A stretch of DNA of 62,000 nt from Glandiceps talaboti (taxonomy: Eukaryota; Hemichordata; Enteropneusta; Spengelidae), in assembly GCF_964340395.1 (NCBI RefSeq), contig NC_135550.1:14125908-14187907 (forward strand). Direction: 5' to 3'. Under the pieces are notes generated by a model that saw only the letters and a program-made list of their open reading frames with translations, was not told the origin of the DNA and searched no databases. Made by a program: the position numbers and the translations under genes. Positions 58,530 to 62,000 of the stretch are shown one piece after another. Positions within the stretch are counted from its first letter, which is position 1. Each line of letters starts with the position of its first letter.

Positions 58530-61294
58530 ATGAATCGAGTTCTGGTAAGTGTCGTTGATTGTGGTATATATGGAGGATTTTTGCCAATAGAGAGGTCTCT
58601 GGTTTATGGGACAAAACAAATTATTCGTGTACATAACGTCAGAACTGTGAACAAGGTCGTTCTAAACTTCCACCGCCCGGCATAACGCGATGTTGTTTTG
58701 ATCCGTGGTTTGTTCTCATTTTGGTGATCGTCCGGATATGATAAAGTTTTCAACTAATTTTACACTAAATGTGTCAAATGAAACCGTTCACTTGTAATAT
58801 TCACCACATGTAATACTGTAATATTGGCCATCATGGCGAGCGTAATGCCAAAGGTCACACATGAGCATACTACGTAGTATTAGAGATTTCAAGCTATTTT
58901 AGAAAACATGTGTTGTGTTATTTTTTTATATTCCAGTTGAAAGAAAATGATGAAAGGAATATATAGCTCTTTGAATTTTAAAAATCTGATATTCCTAAGC
59001 CGAGATATCAACTTTTTCAATGATCGAAAATGGACTATGTATTCAGAAAATGACTGCCATCATAGCCTAGTAGTACATCATTTAGCACACTGCACTAGCA
59101 ATGTAGCAGCATAGCATGCATAGTACTACAGCAGGATAGTTTAACTTTTACGTGCTTGACCCTACACGGAGAATCAAGTCGTCCATCCTACCTCCATGAA
59201 TCATGTACGCCTCCTTCCTACCCCCATACATACATCATTTGCAAGCAGTACTACTACTAGTATAATAATACTGTACTTAATAGTCCTGCTTGCACACAAA
59301 GTACAGGATTACTAGATTCTGACATTGTCCCATTCCCTCCAGTGTAGGGACAATGTTAGAATACTCTTGTCTGCTACCAGTCGTACATTTAGTAGTAGTC
59401 CACTACAACTTACAAACTACATTTTTCAAGGAATTATCTCTAAACACATCAATTCATCACAGCTGATTTGACAAAATAAAGAGCAAAAATGTTTACATAA
59501 ATGTTGATGCAATGATGGCTAACCACATCCGTGACCAATTATTTTCTATGTTGTCCACCATCACGATCAAAAGTAGTCCTGCTGACAGAGTACAGGACTT
59601 TATTCTGACATTGTCCTTAAAACTTATCCCGTCTGCCAGCAGGACTAGATCAACAGAGAAGTTATAAAATTTGAAGTATGTTGTGTATAAATAATGTTAA
59701 ATGTACAACAAACAATTATAAAAAAAAGTCGTTTTGTACTTATTGTTGTCAACACAAGACACATTTTGACAATTGCTAGTGAATGATACAAAACAGAGCT
59801 TTGTAGATTATCAAAACTGTGCATGACATGATTGATTGCACAACAACATTCTAATAAGAATTGTACTTTTTGATACAAAGCAAAAAAAGACTCGCCCATC
59901 AATCACTGTCATTTGTGTTTAGTTACTCAATATCAGAAAAATGAATTATTTTGTTTTAGGAGTTTTTTAGTCAATCTTTAGGTTCTATATATTAGTTTAT
60001 ACTGTGTGATACACTCTTACGTTGTGCAAAGTTTCGCAATGATATCATTAGATTTAAATTTGGTAGGAATATATAGTTGTATATTTCTTAAAAAGAATAT
60101 TTGAACTTGGCCATATGTACTTCAGTTTCAGGCCTAACATGCTTAGTTATCATAATGTGGGTAAAATGTAGTTGATGTAGAGCATGAATGAGCTGACTGT
60201 ACCAAAAATAACTCCATGTTTCTGTGATTTGTTTGCTTTGACAGGCTGTAAGGAACCTTGTACCAAGGGCAAGAACCAACCTTGTAACTAGCAAGAGAGG
60301 AGCTCAAAACAAAGTATATGAAAACCAGAAGTTGTTTCAGGTATTCAAGTCTTGTTACTGTTCCTTGGTTCTAGAATAAGTATCAGCATTGTTTGGAATG
60401 AGAAGGTCTAAGATAGCTATTTTGTCACATCTCGGCAGGCCGAGAGTGTGGCACAGCCAGTTTGAGATAGCTGTTTTCTCACATCCTGGCAGGCTGACAA
60501 CAAGTACCAATACTTGACTTTATTAAAGTTCAAATTTTTTGCCCTAATAAAAGATGACATGACCACACAACAATGATCTAAGATGAAATATCTCGCTCTT
60601 GTTGAGGAGTTTTTGTCTCATACAAGCTGGAGAATTTCCCAACTCATGTGAAATGTTCCATCTTGGGCCCATTGGGTGTGGAATTTCTAGTATTCCCACA
60701 AATGTACTGTTTGTAGCTTTACAAGTAAACGTTGGATAAACCTTGTTTCAGCTTTCTTCAATCTTGAGTACTCGATATCTTCTAGGAATAAGTAGTTTTC
60801 TGTCCCACTCTTTTGATCCTAAATTTTATTTTATTTTACCTATAAATGTACATTGTATGCTGTAAAGGATAGTTAATTTCAACCTCTTTGATTTGTCAGA
60901 GAGGGAACTACATCATATTTGTTGTTCAAAACAGATGACGTACATGAACTGAACACTTTGTTGGGATTGCTAGACTTGTTACTGTATATCGTCATATTTC
61001 AAGAACCATGTATATGATAGCTATGTCAAAGGATGGGGGTCTATTATAGTACTGCAATCATTGTAAACAATTTGTAACATTTTCCTAATCTGATAAGACA
61101 AAATTAATTTATCTTTATGGATGTTTTTATCTTTTTTTTTGTTACCGTAGGAGCCAAATAACCGACCTATCCATCTGAAAGGTGGTACTTTTGATAACCT
61201 GTTATACAAGGCTACCATAGGTAGTGTCATTTTTGGTACACTGTGGACCTTTTATGAATTAGGCAAAGCTTGCTTACCTCAGCAGCCCAAGTAG
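58530..61294 (+). CDS. COX7A: Cytochrome c oxidase subunit 7A (mitochondrial)
   Basis: Three phase-0 exons, 58530–58544, 60245–60340 and 61151–61294, give 84 residues, the usual length for COX7A1/COX7A2. Exon 1 encodes only MNRVL. The N-terminal AVRNLVPRARTNLVTSKRG is basic and Ser/Thr-bearing, as expected of a mitochondrial presequence. The mature part begins near NKVYENQKLFQ, followed by RPIHLKGGTFDNLLYKAT, a membrane helix and WTFYELGKACLPQQPK. It is a small single-pass subunit of complex IV in the inner membrane. The introns after codon 5 and after LFQ, the latter shared with the gene upstream, point to tandem duplication. A poly(A) signal AATAAA lies at 61534. Confidence 0.92.
59281..59625. 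repeat. Direct repeat with internal hairpin in COX7A intron 1
   Basis: TAGTCCTGCT…GTACAGGA…ATTCTGACATTGTCC occurs at about 59281–59330 and 59574–59616. The first copy is followed by its inverted form GGGACAATGTTAGAAT (59347–59362). It is a mobile-element-like fragment of unknown class. Confidence 0.5.
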
Positions 61295-61533
61295 AAACAT
61301 GACAGCAATGAAGGAGCAGCTGGTGTCCTCAGGAATTGGCACTTTTTGGCAGTTCTTCATTTAAACAACCAACAACCAAATAGACTCTAACCTGCTGTAT
61401 TTATCCAAGGGTGCATGCTGTTTTATGTTTTGTACGTGTGCTGGGATGTGATGTGATTGTTCATATATAATTCATTGTACAATGCTGTGCAGTTTTACAC
61501 ATGAAACAATGTTTGATTTGATCCAATTTGTGT

Positions 61534-61539
61534 AATAAA
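61534..61539 (+). terminator. Poly(A) signal of COX7A
   Basis: AATAAA 240 bases after the stop codon. Confidence 0.6.
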
Positions 61540-61739
61540 GAAATTAGTGTTACACTTAACATCTTGTCTAGTAGTTGTCATATTCTATGTCTGTTTAAAA
61601 ACTGTAAAGCCTAAAAGAAATTGTTTGGTTCCTGCTACCCGATTCCCACCTAGTTTTCACTTTTTAAATGTATTTGAAAAAAAAATAAGGCTGGCATCTT
61701 TACCATAATGTTGATGATGTACTCACTTTCAGTTTGGGC

Positions 61740-62000
61740 ATCATTAAAACTTTGGTAAAGACAAAGAGTATCAACCCATGTGCAGGCACTAGATTGTGAT
61801 ATTGCCCAAGCCGAATCATCAAACTTTGGTACATAGCATCAACCCTTGTGCAGGCACTAAATTGTGATATTGCCCTCACCTTCGGCTTGTGCATCATCAA
61901 GATTTTGGTACAGAGTATCGACCCTTGTGCAGGCACTAAATTGTGATATTGCCCTCACCTTCAGCTTGGGCATCATCAAGATTTTCAAAATTTGGTATAG
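61740..62000. repeat. Tandem repeat of about 70–80 bp at the window end
   Basis: Units with 'ATCAACCC(T/A)TGTGCAGGCACTA' recur at about 61783, 61851 and 61930 (spacing 68 and 79). The array continues past the end of the window. No gene is seen. Confidence 0.7.

Overview
The window is nuclear DNA of an animal. The genes have many introns with GT–AG borders, the sequence is AT-rich and full of microsatellites and small inverted-repeat elements, and the recognisable genes are metazoan (Ly6/uPAR, COX7A, COX7A2L, CCDC170, IAP-type RING). The repeats suggest a marine invertebrate, possibly a deuterostome; the species cannot be fixed from the sequence. No rRNA, tRNA, CRISPR array or prokaryotic gene was seen.

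Layout. 1–8.3 kb: no gene recognised. It holds a 1.79-kb element with 33-bp terminal inverted repeats and TTA target duplications (PIF/Harbinger-like), a foldback element and dispersed repeats. 8.3–12.9 kb, minus: a complete three-exon Ly6/uPAR-family gene. 13.3–45.1 kb: three tandem copies (A, B, C; roughly 10–11 kb each) of one module. Each copy has an intronless plus-strand gene for a two-transmembrane protein ending in an IAP-type RING, and, convergent with it on the minus strand, an eight-exon gene for an unusual protein kinase. The kinase precursor reads, in order: putative signal peptide, 12-residue repeats with N-glycosylation sequons, a cationic cysteine-paired segment with a dibasic end, 9-residue acidic repeats (10, 13 and 21 copies) and a kinase domain. 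Copies A and B are open from end to end. Copy C has lost the start of kinase exon 2. 45.3–47.9 kb: no gene recognised.

47.9–54.5 kb, minus: a ten-exon coiled-coil gene, CCDC170-like. It is head-to-head with a COX7A2L/SCAF1-like gene (54.8–57.0 kb, plus), which is followed in the same direction by a canonical COX7A gene (58.5–61.3 kb). The last ~0.3 kb is a short tandem repeat that runs off the window.

All exon joins below were worked out by hand from splice sites and reading phase. Every multi-exon model except kinase copy C closes in frame. The most interesting part is the triplicated RING/kinase module: a membrane E3-ligase-like protein paired with a kinase precursor whose order of parts I do not recognise. 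Shared promoter motifs (IRF-like palindrome plus TATA at the RING genes, perfect CRE at the kinase genes) give it the look of an inducible, fast-evolving gene pair. That functional reading is inference.
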